From: Bacteroidota bacterium
Lineage (GTDB): Bacteria > Bacteroidota > Bacteroidia > Chitinophagales > Chitinophagaceae
Reading direction: 5' to 3'
DNA length: 41,412 nucleotides
NCBI GenBank assembly: GCA_013288945.1
Contig: JABDAZ010000016.1
Location: 8,204-49,615, forward strand
Notes under the pieces: generated by a model
Databases searched by the model: none
The model's input: the letters and a program-made list of their open reading frames with translations, nothing else
What the model was told of the DNA's origin: nothing
Shown: positions 1-7,756 of the stretch, in pieces
How the letters are laid out: each line of letters opens with the position of its first letter
Numbering within the stretch: the first letter of the stretch is position 1
Translations under genes and position numbers: made by a program

Positions 1-51
1 GCTTTCACAGACACCCGGATGAGTTTTACTTTTTTACTGATTAAAGTTTTT
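1..51. repeat. 51-bp inverted copy of the traM 3' end
   Basis: Bases 1-51 are the exact reverse complement of 1471-1521 inside traM. Identity stops at 52 (T, against the complement G of 1470). Because the copy sits at the very edge of the window, it is either the fold-back end of an assembled contig or chimeric read, or one arm of a real inverted repeat. It supplies the first residues of the open frame at 19, so that N-terminus is suspect. Confidence 0.9.
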
Positions 52-354
52 TGTTTGCTATGCAGTATCATCAGTGTGCGAATTATTATTAAAACCATCT
101 TTTTAAAAACACCTGATACGATAATAATCAAACATCCTATTATCCCTGCGCATATTGGCAAATCCAGTTTTGTACAACCGGGGTTTTATATTTCACCATC
201 TGATTTTAACAGGGTTGAATTGATTAAAAAATATTTAGACAGTTTATCGCTAACAGATAAAAACAAATATGCGGAAATCATTAAACTCAGGCCGGGACTA
301 TATGACAGCATCGCCTTATTTGAAAAAATATATCAGTCACAATCAAAAAAATAA
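19..354 (+). CDS. TraL-like small membrane protein of a conjugative transposon (5' end doubtful)
   Basis: This 111-codon frame is open to the left window edge, so 19 is only the first ATG seen. It has one hydrophobic segment (about residues 4-30) followed by a soluble tail rich in Lys, Ile and Ser. Its stop (352-354) lies one base before the traM ATG (356), so the two are translationally close. In Bacteroidota conjugative transposons the small gene just before traM is traL, a short single-span protein of the mating apparatus; the assignment rests on this position and topology and not on a recognised motif. The first 11 residues come from the 51-bp inverted copy of traM and are probably not native, so the true N-terminus is likely missing. 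Confidence 0.5.
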   Translation: MSFTFLLIKVFCLLCSIISVRIIIKTIFLKTPDTIIIKHPIIPAHIGKSSFVQPGFYISPSDFNRVELIKKYLDSLSLTDKNKYAEIIKLRPGLYDSIALFEKIYQSQSKK

Positions 355-355
355 T

Positions 356-1561
356 ATGGAAACAACATCACCCAAATTTTTAAAGCAGCGTAAATTTTTT
401 ATGGTATTGCCATTACTGGTCATACCTTTTCTTACGATCATTTTTGTTGCGCTTGGCGGTGGCAAAGGAAATGTAGCGCAGCATGAAGCAACCAATGCAG
501 GGCTCAATTTAAAATTACCGGATGCACATTTTAAAAAAGGAAAAGAAAAAGACAAACTCGGATCGTATGAACAGAGTAATAAGGATTCTCTACGTATCCA
601 TGAAGCCATGAAAAATGATCCGTATTATAAAAGGCAAAATCACCTAGCTGATTCACCATTTACCAATCAATTGCAATCCATCATGCAGCATGCAGCCATT
701 GAAAACAACCAGCAGGGGATGACTGCATTAAATAATACGCCTGTTGATCCGAATGAAAAAAAAGTAATGGATAAACTGGCTTTACTAAAAACCGCACTGT
801 CTAAAAAAACGGAACAAGTACAGCCGGGTTATTCAAATTCCAACTCCCCTGATATAGAAAGATTACAAATGATGATGCAAAATATGCAACAAAATAATTC
901 AAGGCAAAGCGAACCAGAAATAAACCAGATTGATAAAGTGCTTGAAAAATTAATGCTTGTCCAGCATCCTGAAATGCTGCAGGACAGCATGAAAAATCTG
1001 ACATTGAAAAACAAACCTGAAAGTTTTGCAGTCACACTCAATGATACATCCGAACAACAGGGGTTTTATGGATTTAGTGATGACATTGAAACCAATCATT
1101 CAAATGCCATTGAAGCGGTTGTTGATGAAACACAAACATTGGTAAGTGGTGCTGTTATCAAATTAAGGTTGCTGCAAAACATTTATGTGCATGGCGCGCT
1201 CATTGCAAAAGATCAGTTGATTTATGGAATTTCTTCACTTAATAATGAACGTCTGAAAATTTCAATTACTTCTTTACGGTGCAATGATAATATTCTTCCT
1301 GTCTCACTTGAAGTTTTTGACATGGATGGATTAGCCGGCATATATATACCAGGCAGTATTAACCGTGACGTCAGTAAAGCTTCGGCTGATGAAGCAATAA
1401 GCAGTGTTGGATTAACATCGTTAGATCCTTCGCTTGGAGCGCAGGCTGCGAGTGCAGGCATACAGGCTGCAAAAACTTTAATCAGTAAAAAAGTAAAACT
1501 CATCCGGGTGTCTGTGAAAGCCGGATATAAAGTGTTGCTCAAAGATTTAAATCAAAAATAA
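356..1561 (+). CDS. traM: Conjugative transposon protein TraM
   Basis: The product has 401 residues. The start at 356 is preferred over an in-frame upstream codon at 269, because 269 lies inside the preceding gene and the family-typical N-terminus begins at 356: METTSPKFLKQRKFF, then one membrane span (about residues 14-30) ending in ALGGGKG. A Gln/Asn/Lys-rich central region follows, and then a conserved C-terminal half (about 250-401) with VKLRLLQNIYVHG and a glycine/alanine stretch, as in the Transposon_TraM family. TraM is thought to be a VirB10-like part of the type IV secretion channel that anchors in the inner membrane and spans the periplasm. traN follows 10 bases later, so the genes form an operon. 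The 3' end (1471-1521) is the source of the inverted copy at 1-51. Confidence 0.88.
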   Translation: METTSPKFLKQRKFFMVLPLLVIPFLTIIFVALGGGKGNVAQHEATNAGLNLKLPDAHFKKGKEKDKLGSYEQSNKDSLRIHEAMKNDPYYKRQNHLADSPFTNQLQSIMQHAAIENNQQGMTALNNTPVDPNEKKVMDKLALLKTALSKKTEQVQPGYSNSNSPDIERLQMMMQNMQQNNSRQSEPEINQIDKVLEKLMLVQHPEMLQDSMKNLTLKNKPESFAVTLNDTSEQQGFYGFSDDIETNHSNAIEAVVDETQTLVSGAVIKLRLLQNIYVHGALIAKDQLIYGISSLNNERLKISITSLRCNDNILPVSLEVFDMDGLAGIYIPGSINRDVSKASADEAISSVGLTSLDPSLGAQAASAGIQAAKTLISKKVKLIRVSVKAGYKVLLKDLNQK

Positions 1562-1571
1562 AATAAGCGTT

Positions 1572-2312
1572 ATGAAAAAATTATGTGCAGTATGGTTCGT
1601 GTTGTTTTCATTCAAATGTTTTTCTCAGATTGCTATTGAACCCTATCCTTTACAAATCGGATATAATAAAACAACCAATTTGTTATTTCCTTATGCCATT
1701 AAAAGTGTTGACCGTGGCAGTAAAGAAATATTGGTACAAAAAAATAAGGGCAATGAAAATGTATTGCTGGTGAAAGCAAATAAAGAAAATTTCATTACCA
1801 CTAATTTAAGTGTGATAACGACAGATGGGAAATTATATTCTTTCCTGGTGAGTTATGCAAGTGAGCCGCCATTGCTGAATATTTCGTTTGATGCAGATTC
1901 AATTAAATCACAGCCATCTTTTTTAAACAAGTCTGTTCGAAGTGAACAAATGAAACTCTCTTTGCGAAGCATTTATATAGATAAAAAGGTGCTTTGGTTT
2001 CACTTTGATATAAAAAATAATTCGCTGATTGATTTTACACCAGCTTATATCAAATTTTTTGTCCAGGATAAAAGTAAAGCCAAAAGAACCGCTGAGCAGC
2101 AAACGGAACTCGTTCCTCTTTTCCGGTTAACCATGCCCGTTATAGCAGGACAAACCAAACAACAATTTGCATTTGCATTTTCGCAATTCACTTTATCAAA
2201 AGACAAACGGCTTGTTTGTGAGATTAGTGAACAGAATGGTGGAAGGATATTGCTATTGCACATTAGTAGCAGGACACTTCTCCTGGCGCGTCTGCCATCC
2301 CCTCATGAATAA
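1572..2312 (+). CDS. traN: Conjugative transposon protein TraN (DUF4138)
   Basis: The product has 246 residues with an N-terminal signal peptide (about 1-18, ending CFSQ) and no other membrane span, as expected for an exported VirB9-like channel protein. The N-terminal part (IEPYPLQIGYNKTTNLLFP) and the end (a Cys-Glu-Ile, NGGR, hydrophobic strand pattern) match TraN of Bacteroides-type conjugative transposons, although the protein is at the short end for the family. It starts 10 bases after traM and is followed 26 bases later by the next gene on the same strand. traO, traP and traQ, which usually follow traN, are absent here; the operon passes straight to accessory genes. Confidence 0.85.
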   Translation: MKKLCAVWFVLFSFKCFSQIAIEPYPLQIGYNKTTNLLFPYAIKSVDRGSKEILVQKNKGNENVLLVKANKENFITTNLSVITTDGKLYSFLVSYASEPPLLNISFDADSIKSQPSFLNKSVRSEQMKLSLRSIYIDKKVLWFHFDIKNNSLIDFTPAYIKFFVQDKSKAKRTAEQQTELVPLFRLTMPVIAGQTKQQFAFAFSQFTLSKDKRLVCEISEQNGGRILLLHISSRTLLLARLPSPHE

Positions 2313-2338
2313 CGTCTATAATCTTTTTCAATAAAGTC

Positions 2339-3613
2339 ATGGATAAAGAACATGTCATATCAGATGATGCCCTTTATGAAGCCGGGCTTGCCATACAGAA
2401 AAACGAAAACTGGCTTGCTTATAACAGCAGCAGTTATTTTTTGGAAAAGAAGGATATGTATTTTTTTAAGGACCGTGAGGATGCAGAAGAATTTGCATCA
2501 GGTAATATCAGCGAATATGACCTGTTTAATGTAATCAATGTTTATTCAGTTGCAGATCTGTTCAGGCAAATAACTTATGGGACAGATCTGCGCCAGCAAT
2601 TAATTATTTCATCACAACAAAATGCTACAATTATGAACGAAAAAAATCTTGACTATTTAAAAGACAACATTAAGTACCTCGGCTTCGGGGACAAGATGAA
2701 CGGTTCGCTTGAAAAAAACATGAATGAGGGTAAGCCGGAATTCACACTGAATGCGTCTTTCGCAGTGAAGGATGATACGCTGGGCGCCGCCCTCCATTTC
2801 AGGAAATCCGAAGCCTCGGATATGTATTTCCTAAACAGTTATGATGCGCGGCTCAGCAGGCCGGAAAAAGAAGATGTGTCGCAAAGTTTCCGGTTGGACA
2901 ACGGCAAGGGGGTGACGGCGAAAGAAGCGTATAATTTACTCGAAGGAAGATCAGTGCTGAAGGAAATGACCAACCAGCAGGGTGAAAAATACCAGGCGTG
3001 GATAAAACTGGATTTCGAAAATAAAGATGAGAAGGGCAATTTCAAAGTGCAACGTTTTACGGACAATTACGGGTACAACCTGAAGGGGGCCGTTGTGAAT
3101 CTGCCCCTTGCTGCGCTGAGTGAAGAAAAAGAAAACCAGCTGATGAAGTCGCTTCAGAAAGGCAACATCCATGAAGTGGCGATGCTGGACGGGAAGGAAG
3201 AAAAGAAAATGTTTATCGCGGCCAACCCGCAATATAAGACAATGGATATTTATGACAGTGACATGAAATCTTTGTCGCGGGAACAAAAAGAAAAACTGCA
3301 GTATGAGCCTGATGCTGCGGTGCACCAGATGAAAACTAAATCTGAAAATGCCGGAACTGTAAAAGAGCCCGGCGCTGCATTATCAAACGGAAAGGAAAAT
3401 AATTTGGGCGAGGATAAGGGTGCAAAAAAATTATCGGCGATAAAAAACGAGGAACAGGCCCAAGGGAAAGACGGTGCAAAAAAAAAGTCTGTGAATGAAA
3501 AAGGGCCGGACAAAAAAGAGAATAAGTTTAAGGGCCATGCAAAGACGGATAATGTTGAAAGTTTGCTGCCAAAGAAAAGGACACAGCAACACGGGAAAGG
3601 AATGAGTATGTAA
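2339..3613 (+). CDS. Mobile-element protein of unknown function, DUF3945/DUF4099-like
   Basis: The product has 424 residues, with no signal peptide or membrane span. Residues 1-90 form an acidic N-terminal domain. Residues 98-330 form a conserved-looking domain (NLDYLKDNIKYLGFGDKM, FTLNASFAVKDDTLGAALHF, AWIKLDFENKDEKGNFKVQR) that resembles proteins carried by Bacteroidota conjugative elements, often near topoisomerase or primase genes. The last 90 residues are a Lys/Glu/Gly-rich, low-complexity and probably disordered tail. Base composition rises in GC from about 2690 to 3300 compared with traM/traN. It follows traN by 26 bases and may be co-transcribed. The family name comes from memory of similar sequences; no enzymatic function can be read from it. 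Confidence 0.6.
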   Translation: MDKEHVISDDALYEAGLAIQKNENWLAYNSSSYFLEKKDMYFFKDREDAEEFASGNISEYDLFNVINVYSVADLFRQITYGTDLRQQLIISSQQNATIMNEKNLDYLKDNIKYLGFGDKMNGSLEKNMNEGKPEFTLNASFAVKDDTLGAALHFRKSEASDMYFLNSYDARLSRPEKEDVSQSFRLDNGKGVTAKEAYNLLEGRSVLKEMTNQQGEKYQAWIKLDFENKDEKGNFKVQRFTDNYGYNLKGAVVNLPLAALSEEKENQLMKSLQKGNIHEVAMLDGKEEKKMFIAANPQYKTMDIYDSDMKSLSREQKEKLQYEPDAAVHQMKTKSENAGTVKEPGAALSNGKENNLGEDKGAKKLSAIKNEEQAQGKDGAKKKSVNEKGPDKKENKFKGHAKTDNVESLLPKKRTQQHGKGMSM

Positions 3614-3723
3614 TTACATTTCCATCTTTGGAAGCACACGCTTCCATTTTGGGAAATGCATGCTTATCGGCAGAGCCTGGTTATTATTCTTACTAACGGT
3701 CATGTGTACACGAAAATAGTGGG

Positions 3724-4011
3724 ATGGATCTGCGGGAACATTATATTGGATTTTATGATGCGGTGTCAAATGATGCGAGGATAAACCCAACGCATATCAG
3801 TATGTACATGGCCATCCTTTACCAGTACCTTTTGCAGGAAACAGGTGATGCGGTCCAGGTAACCAGGCAGTCGCTGATGCAGCATGCAAAAATCAGTGCG
3901 CGGTCAACCTATAATAAATGTATGAATGACCTGCATGATTACGGGTACATCAGGTATCTGCCGACCTGCAGTTATTATCTGCCAAGTATCGTGTATATCA
4001 AAAAAATATAG
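3724..4011 (+). CDS. Small unknown protein of the mobile element, possible winged helix
   Basis: The product has 95 residues. No family is recognised with certainty. The pattern (an N-terminal helix, then TRQSLMQHAKISARSTYNKC with a following helix and a hydrophobic strand pair) is what a short winged-helix DNA-binding protein would show: SLMQHAKISARSTYNK reads like a helix-turn-helix. It lies 110 bases after the 424-residue gene and 32 bases before the excisionase-like gene, on the same strand. Small proteins of this kind often sit beside integrases in Bacteroidota elements, where a regulatory role is plausible but unproven. Confidence 0.6.
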   Translation: MDLREHYIGFYDAVSNDARINPTHISMYMAILYQYLLQETGDAVQVTRQSLMQHAKISARSTYNKCMNDLHDYGYIRYLPTCSYYLPSIVYIKKI

Positions 4012-4043
4012 TTCTGATTAGTGTGAATGAAAAATGAATTGAA

Positions 4044-4358
4044 ATGGATCCGAACAATAAAACACCCATACTTTTTCCATATGACCCGCAGCAATTTTGG
4101 GAACGACTGCGGCTCATCATCCGGGAGGAAATAATTAAATCAGAAAAGGAAAAGTCCCCTGCCGTAAATTATGAAACGGCAGGGCTTACTTATAAACCCC
4201 TGTTTAAGATGAACGAGGTTTGCAAACTCTTCCAGATTACAAGGCCAACTATCTATGAATGGATAAAGGAAGGCAAATTGAAACCCTATAAGATCCGTTC
4301 GCGGGTTTATTTTTTATGGAACGATATTTCCAGTCTGCTGAAAAATCCCCAAGATTAA
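4044..4358 (+). CDS. Helix-turn-helix excisionase/MerR-like protein
   Basis: The product has 104 residues. After a 45-residue N-terminal region, residues 55-100 form a typical HTH_17/MerR-like excisionase fold: MNEVCKLFQITRPTIYEWIK, then a wing (KPYKIRSRVYFLW) and a short terminal helix. Proteins like this bind next to the attachment site and favour excision, or act as regulators of excision genes (compare Xis2c/Xis2d of CTnDOT). It converges on the integrase and the two stop codons overlap in the palindrome TTAA at 4355-4358. That layout fits a recombination-directionality factor for the neighbouring integrase. Confidence 0.75.
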   Translation: MDPNNKTPILFPYDPQQFWERLRLIIREEIIKSEKEKSPAVNYETAGLTYKPLFKMNEVCKLFQITRPTIYEWIKEGKLKPYKIRSRVYFLWNDISSLLKNPQD

Positions 4359-5641
4359 TTTGCCACTAAAAGGGTTTGGCCATCAACTGTATTTTTCTCA
4401 TGGCTAACATTACCAGCATTCAATTTTTCCCGCAATGCATTCATATCATCACTTATTTTCCTGTCCACAATTTTTGCATAATGCTGCGTTGTTTTCAAAT
4501 TGCGGTGTCCCAGCATTTTTGATACGGTTTCAATTGGAACACCATTGCTTAACGTGACTGTGGTTGCGAAGGTGTGCCGCGCGATATGATAAGTCAGTGT
4601 TTTGCTTATCCCGCAGAGGTCTGCGATTTCCTTGAGATACGCGTTCATTTTTTGGTTGCTTAATACAGGAAGGAGAAGATCTTTCAGCATGCATTGCGTA
4701 TGGTCATTGTATTTTTGCATGATTTCCATAGCCACAGGTAACAGCGGAATCCTTGCTGCAACATCTGTCTTTTGTCTTTTGCTTAATAGCCATTTATTTC
4801 CGTCAATGCCAATATAGATATCTGCCCGTTTCAATTTTTTTACATCTGCATATGCCAATCCGGAATAACAACTAAAAAGAAAAATATCCCGCACCATCCT
4901 CAATCTTTCAAATTGCAATTCTTTACTGGCAAGCGTTGTCAATTCAGGCTCAGTAAGCGGATCACGTTCTACCTCCCGCTTGGTGATTTTGAAATTCATA
5001 AAAGGATCCCTTATCAGCCAGCCATTTCGTACACACCGGTTAACTATTTTTTTAAAGTTGCTTAAGTACTTCATGGTTGAATTATGCCCGCATTTTCGGG
5101 TACAGCGTAGCCAGTGTTCATATTCAGTTATGAACTCGTGGTTGAGTTTTGTGATGTCCATATCGCTGACTTTATATCTGACCTGTAAAAAAGATTGTGT
5201 GTGCCTGAAAGATGTTTGGTAACGTTCGAGGGTTCCGGAGGAAAATTCCTGGCCAATCAGGGATTGCATCTGATCATTGTGGTGCCGGAATACTTCCATA
5301 AGCATATGTTTTTCTTTTCCAGGCTCAATGCCCAGCAATTTATTTTTGATATTTTCTGCAGTCACCTCCTTATCTGTCTCGACGAGCTGGCGTTTTGCCT
5401 CAAATACTTTTTGCTGCAGTGTGTCAAGAAATGCGTTGAACAGCTTTACATCGTCAGTTTTTCCATACATCCTTCCCGCATCCGGGTTCCATTTAACCGG
5501 ATCACATTTTCTTTTGGTACTGACTTCAGCTGCTGTTCCATCAACAGTAATGCGCATGGAAATGACAATTTCCCCCGTCTTGTATCCCCTGGGTTTTCTC
5601 ATAAAAAATAACAGGCCAAAACTCTTCTCCATTTTACTCAC
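4355..5641 (-). CDS. int: Tyrosine recombinase (IntDOT-like integrase)
   Basis: The product has 428 residues. Residues about 8-95 form an arm-type DNA-binding domain (MRKPRGYKTGEIVISMR), about 110-215 a core-binding SAM-like domain, and 225-410 the catalytic domain. Visible catalytic motifs are HIARHTFAT (His-x-x-Arg), GHRNLKTTQHYAK (His and the nucleophile Tyr) and a conserved Lys in the LLSKRQKT beta turn. The first catalytic Arg, normally in TGLR, is replaced: the motif reads CYSGLAYADVKKL. The same substitution is known in IntDOT and its Bacteroidota relatives, so the enzyme is probably active. The gene reads away from the tRNA-Ser gene 260 bases upstream, the standard position for an element integrated at a tRNA 3' end. 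Confidence 0.92.
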   Translation of the reverse strand: MSKMEKSFGLLFFMRKPRGYKTGEIVISMRITVDGTAAEVSTKRKCDPVKWNPDAGRMYGKTDDVKLFNAFLDTLQQKVFEAKRQLVETDKEVTAENIKNKLLGIEPGKEKHMLMEVFRHHNDQMQSLIGQEFSSGTLERYQTSFRHTQSFLQVRYKVSDMDITKLNHEFITEYEHWLRCTRKCGHNSTMKYLSNFKKIVNRCVRNGWLIRDPFMNFKITKREVERDPLTEPELTTLASKELQFERLRMVRDIFLFSCYSGLAYADVKKLKRADIYIGIDGNKWLLSKRQKTDVAARIPLLPVAMEIMQKYNDHTQCMLKDLLLPVLSNQKMNAYLKEIADLCGISKTLTYHIARHTFATTVTLSNGVPIETVSKMLGHRNLKTTQHYAKIVDRKISDDMNALREKLNAGNVSHEKNTVDGQTLLVAN

Positions 5642-5730
5642 TTTTAATTTGATAAAATTAGGTTTCCGAACGTGCTTCGTAACAAACTCAAATCCTTACA
5701 AAGTGTTAATAGAAAGCGGGTTGTGTAATT

Positions 5731-5781
5731 TCCAGTGAGTCTTTATAAGAAAACAAAAGACTCAACGATTTACTCACTGGA
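5731..5781. repeat. Nested inverted repeat between integrase and tRNA-Ser
   Basis: Outer arms 5731-5740 (TCCAGTGAGT) and 5772-5781 (ACTCACTGGA) are perfect complements. Inner arms 5737-5744 (GAGTCTTT) and 5756-5763 (AAAGACTC) are also perfect and overlap the outer set. The spacer 5642-5830 holds no gene. Its place between int and the tRNA suggests recombinase or excisionase binding sites of the attachment region, or a hairpin near the integrase promoter; this is inference. Confidence 0.6.
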
Positions 5782-5833
5782 GTTTACCTGTTAAACGGTG
5801 TAAAGCGGGGTTAGTTGATGTCATGCTAAAAAC

Positions 5834-5867
5834 AAAAAAGCCCGCCAACACTGAGTTTCGCGAGCTT
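5834..5867 (-). terminator. Terminator of the tRNA-Ser transcript
   Basis: Read on the minus strand, AAGCTCGC (5867-5860) pairs with GCGGGCTT (5845-5838) through 8 pairs including one G-T, with a 14-base loop, followed by six T (5839-5834). It lies 34 bases after the CCA end of the tRNA and before the integrase, so the tRNA transcript should end there and not enter int. Confidence 0.75.
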
Positions 5868-5900
5868 TCCTTATTTTGATTTACCTGAATTAACTGATTC

Positions 5901-5990
5901 TGGCGGAGGGGAAGGGATTCGAACCCTTGATAGGATTTCTCCTATACACACTTTCCAGGCGTGCCAGTTCAACCACTCCTGCACCCCTCC
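5901..5990 (-). tRNA. tRNA-Ser (GGA)
   Basis: The minus strand gives a complete class II tRNA. The acceptor GGAGGGG (5990-5984) pairs with CCCCTCC, and a discriminator G and an encoded CCA complete the 3' end (5903-5901). The anticodon stem is CACGC/GTGTG around loop CTGGAAA, so the anticodon is GGA. A long variable arm (TAGGA/TCCTA) and the T-arm AGGGTTCGAATCCCT confirm serine. The 3' end faces the integrase gene, which makes this tRNA the probable integration target of the element to the left. No second copy of the tRNA 3' end is seen in the window; the other attachment site would lie beyond the left edge. Confidence 0.95.
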
Positions 5991-6001
5991 GTAAAGGGCA
6001 G

Positions 6002-6009
6002 CAAAAGTA
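6002..6009 (-). promoter_or_regulatory. -7 box of the tRNA-Ser promoter (TACTTTTG)
   Basis: On the minus strand TACTTTTG matches the Bacteroidota TAnnTTTG -7 consensus and ends 11 bases before the mature tRNA 5' end. It lies just past the tatD stop region. No good TTTG -33 element is seen at the usual distance. Confidence 0.6.
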
Positions 6010-6024
6010 CAGTTTAATGATGTA

Positions 6025-6789
6025 TCATTCGAATATTTTTTGCGCGTTTGCAGTTGTTATCGCTGCTACTTCTTCTACACTTATGTTTTTTATTTCTGCA
6101 ATTTTTTGCGCAATGTAAATAAGATAACTGCTCTCATTTCTTTTACCGCGAAACGGTACCGGCGTTAAATAAGGCGCATCAGTTTCCAACACAATATGTT
6201 TTAAATCTATTTCTTTTAATAATTCTGTTAATCCTGATTTTTTGTATGTAACTACGCCGCCAATGCCGAGGTAAAAACCAAGCTCGATAATTTGTTTTGC
6301 TGATTCTATCGTTCCCGAAAAACAATGAAAAATCCCTTTTAATTTTCCATGCTGGTGTTCTTTAATAATATTAATACTTTGTTCCATCGATTCGCGCGAG
6401 TGAATAACGATTGGCAAATTGTATTGCAATGCCCATTCAATTTGTTTGTGAAAACTTTCATATTGTTGTTCCGCAAAAGTTTTATCCCAATAAAAATCCA
6501 AACCAATTTCTCCAACTGCTGCAAACTTTCTTTGCATTAATAAATCTTCAACCATTTTTAATTCATCAATATAATTTTCTTTCACCGCGCATGGATGAAG
6601 GCCAGCCATTGCAAAACATTTGCCGGCAAACTTTTTTTCCAGTGCAAACATGGCTTCTAAACTTTTACTATCAACCGCAGGAAGGTAAAATTTTTCAACA
6701 CCATTTTCGGTTGCGCGCTGCATTATTTCATTAATGTCTGCATCAAATTCCGGCATGTATAAATGACAATGTGTATCTATAAGTTTCAT
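6025..6789 (-). CDS. TatD family metal-dependent hydrolase (DNase)
   Basis: The product has 254 residues, the usual family length. Metal-binding motifs appear in order: DTHCHL at the N-terminus (residues 5-10), AVGEIGLDFYW (about 90-101), IVIHSRE (about 126-132), FHCFSG (about 155-160) and ETDAPYL (about 203-209). TatD proteins are TIM-barrel enzymes of the amidohydrolase superfamily with 3'-5' exonuclease activity on DNA/RNA, acting in the cytoplasm in repair or RNA quality control. It is transcribed toward the tRNA-Ser gene, and the tRNA promoter overlaps its 3' flank. Confidence 0.93.
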   Translation of the reverse strand: MKLIDTHCHLYMPEFDADINEIMQRATENGVEKFYLPAVDSKSLEAMFALEKKFAGKCFAMAGLHPCAVKENYIDELKMVEDLLMQRKFAAVGEIGLDFYWDKTFAEQQYESFHKQIEWALQYNLPIVIHSRESMEQSINIIKEHQHGKLKGIFHCFSGTIESAKQIIELGFYLGIGGVVTYKKSGLTELLKEIDLKHIVLETDAPYLTPVPFRGKRNESSYLIYIAQKIAEIKNISVEEVAAITTANAQKIFE

Positions 6790-7134
6790 TAAATGAGGAG
6801 CGTTTTAATTATAAAAAAAACATTTTTTCTATATATTAATATGTAGGTGCGCAATATTAATTGCTTTTAAAAAATATTTATCAGAACCACAGAACTCAAT
6901 ACTGTAGCAGATTGTGTGCGATTGGCTTTATATTATCACGTTGCAATAACCGTAAAAACCACATCTGCAAAGTGTTGCAAATGAAATTACTTTGGATTAT
7001 AAAAAAAAAGTTTTTACCTTTAAAACAGTTTTCATAGGGTACGGATTAAAAACGGGCCAGGATGTCTATCCAGGCCCAATTCATTTTAAGACAATTAATT
7101 ACCAGTTTTACCCGCAATTTTTTTTCTCCCACTG
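6790..7134. other. 345-bp AT-rich spacer
   Basis: No coding frame of note is present. The left part is AT-rich with ATTAAT motifs and should contain the tatD promoter, although no clear TAnnTTTG box was found. The right end holds the terminator of the deacetylase gene. Confidence 0.5.
7048..7077 (-). terminator. Terminator of the polysaccharide deacetylase gene
   Basis: GGGCCAGGAT (7054-7063) and ATCCAGGCCC (7068-7077) pair with one A-A mismatch around a 4-base loop. Read on the minus strand the hairpin is followed by GTTTTT (7053-7048), giving a rho-independent terminator 58 bases after the stop of the gene ending at 7135. Confidence 0.75.
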
Positions 7135-7752
7135 TTAATAAATCACTTCAAAAGAATACCCAAATCGGGAAAAATAATTTAATGTTTCCCTTAATGAAAC
7201 TTTCATTTTTTCTAATGCTTTTTCACTATCGTGGAATACAATTATTGATCCATTTGCAGCATGCTTAATAACGTTTGATGTACAAGTTTCTGCACTAATT
7301 TTTTCATCAAAATCTCCACTCAATACATCCCACATAATTATTTTTATATTTTGTTTTATTAATGCCGCAATTTGAAACTGAGAAATTCTTCCGTATGGTG
7401 GGCGAAAAAGATTGCTGTCAATAATCTTTGCTGCATCTTTTATATCATCAAAATAATTTTCATCAGAAACCTTCCATCCATTCAAATGATTTTGCGTGTG
7501 GTTGCCCGTGCGGTGCCCTTCATTCAAAATCCGTTTATACAATTGCGGATGCGTTTCAACATTTTTTCCGATGCAAAAAAAAGTTGCTTTTGCATTATAC
7601 TTTTTTAATTCATCAAGTACAAAAGGCGTTGCAGTTGGATGCGGGCCATCATCAAAAGTTAAGTAAATTTTTTTTTCTTCAACAGGCATATTCCAAATGC
7701 AGGAAGCAAATATTTTTTTTAAAAACCCCGGCGTTTTTACAAAGTAAAACAT
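7135..7752 (-). CDS. Polysaccharide deacetylase (NodB homology domain)
   Basis: The product has 205 residues, almost all one NodB domain. Visible motifs: YLTFDDGPHP (motif 1, with the catalytic Asp-Asp; about 30-39), GNHTQNH (metal-binding His pair; about 82-88), RPPYGR (motif 3; about 115-120) and a late IIVFHDS (motif 5). The enzyme family removes acetyl groups from N-acetylated sugars such as peptidoglycan or chitin-type glycans. There is no clear signal peptide or lipobox; the N-terminal 20 residues are only weakly hydrophobic, so location is uncertain. A TAATTTTG box ends only 4 bases before the ATG, suggesting a very short leader. Confidence 0.9.
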   Translation of the reverse strand: MFYFVKTPGFLKKIFASCIWNMPVEEKKIYLTFDDGPHPTATPFVLDELKKYNAKATFFCIGKNVETHPQLYKRILNEGHRTGNHTQNHLNGWKVSDENYFDDIKDAAKIIDSNLFRPPYGRISQFQIAALIKQNIKIIMWDVLSGDFDEKISAETCTSNVIKHAANGSIIVFHDSEKALEKMKVSLRETLNYFSRFGYSFEVIY

Positions 7753-7756
7753 ACTG

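Noticed and set aside
1222-1542. Minus-strand frame of 106 codons beginning with the same residues as the frame at 19
   Set aside because: It is antisense to traM; the shared beginning is only the 51-bp inverted copy.
5195-5738. Plus-strand frames opposite the integrase (138 and 153 codons)
   Set aside because: They lie antisense to a gene with clear catalytic motifs and have no recognisable protein features.
6906-6935. Possible third copy of the two-block intergenic repeat (TGTGTGCGATTGG)
   Set aside because: Only about nine bases match one block and the second block is absent.
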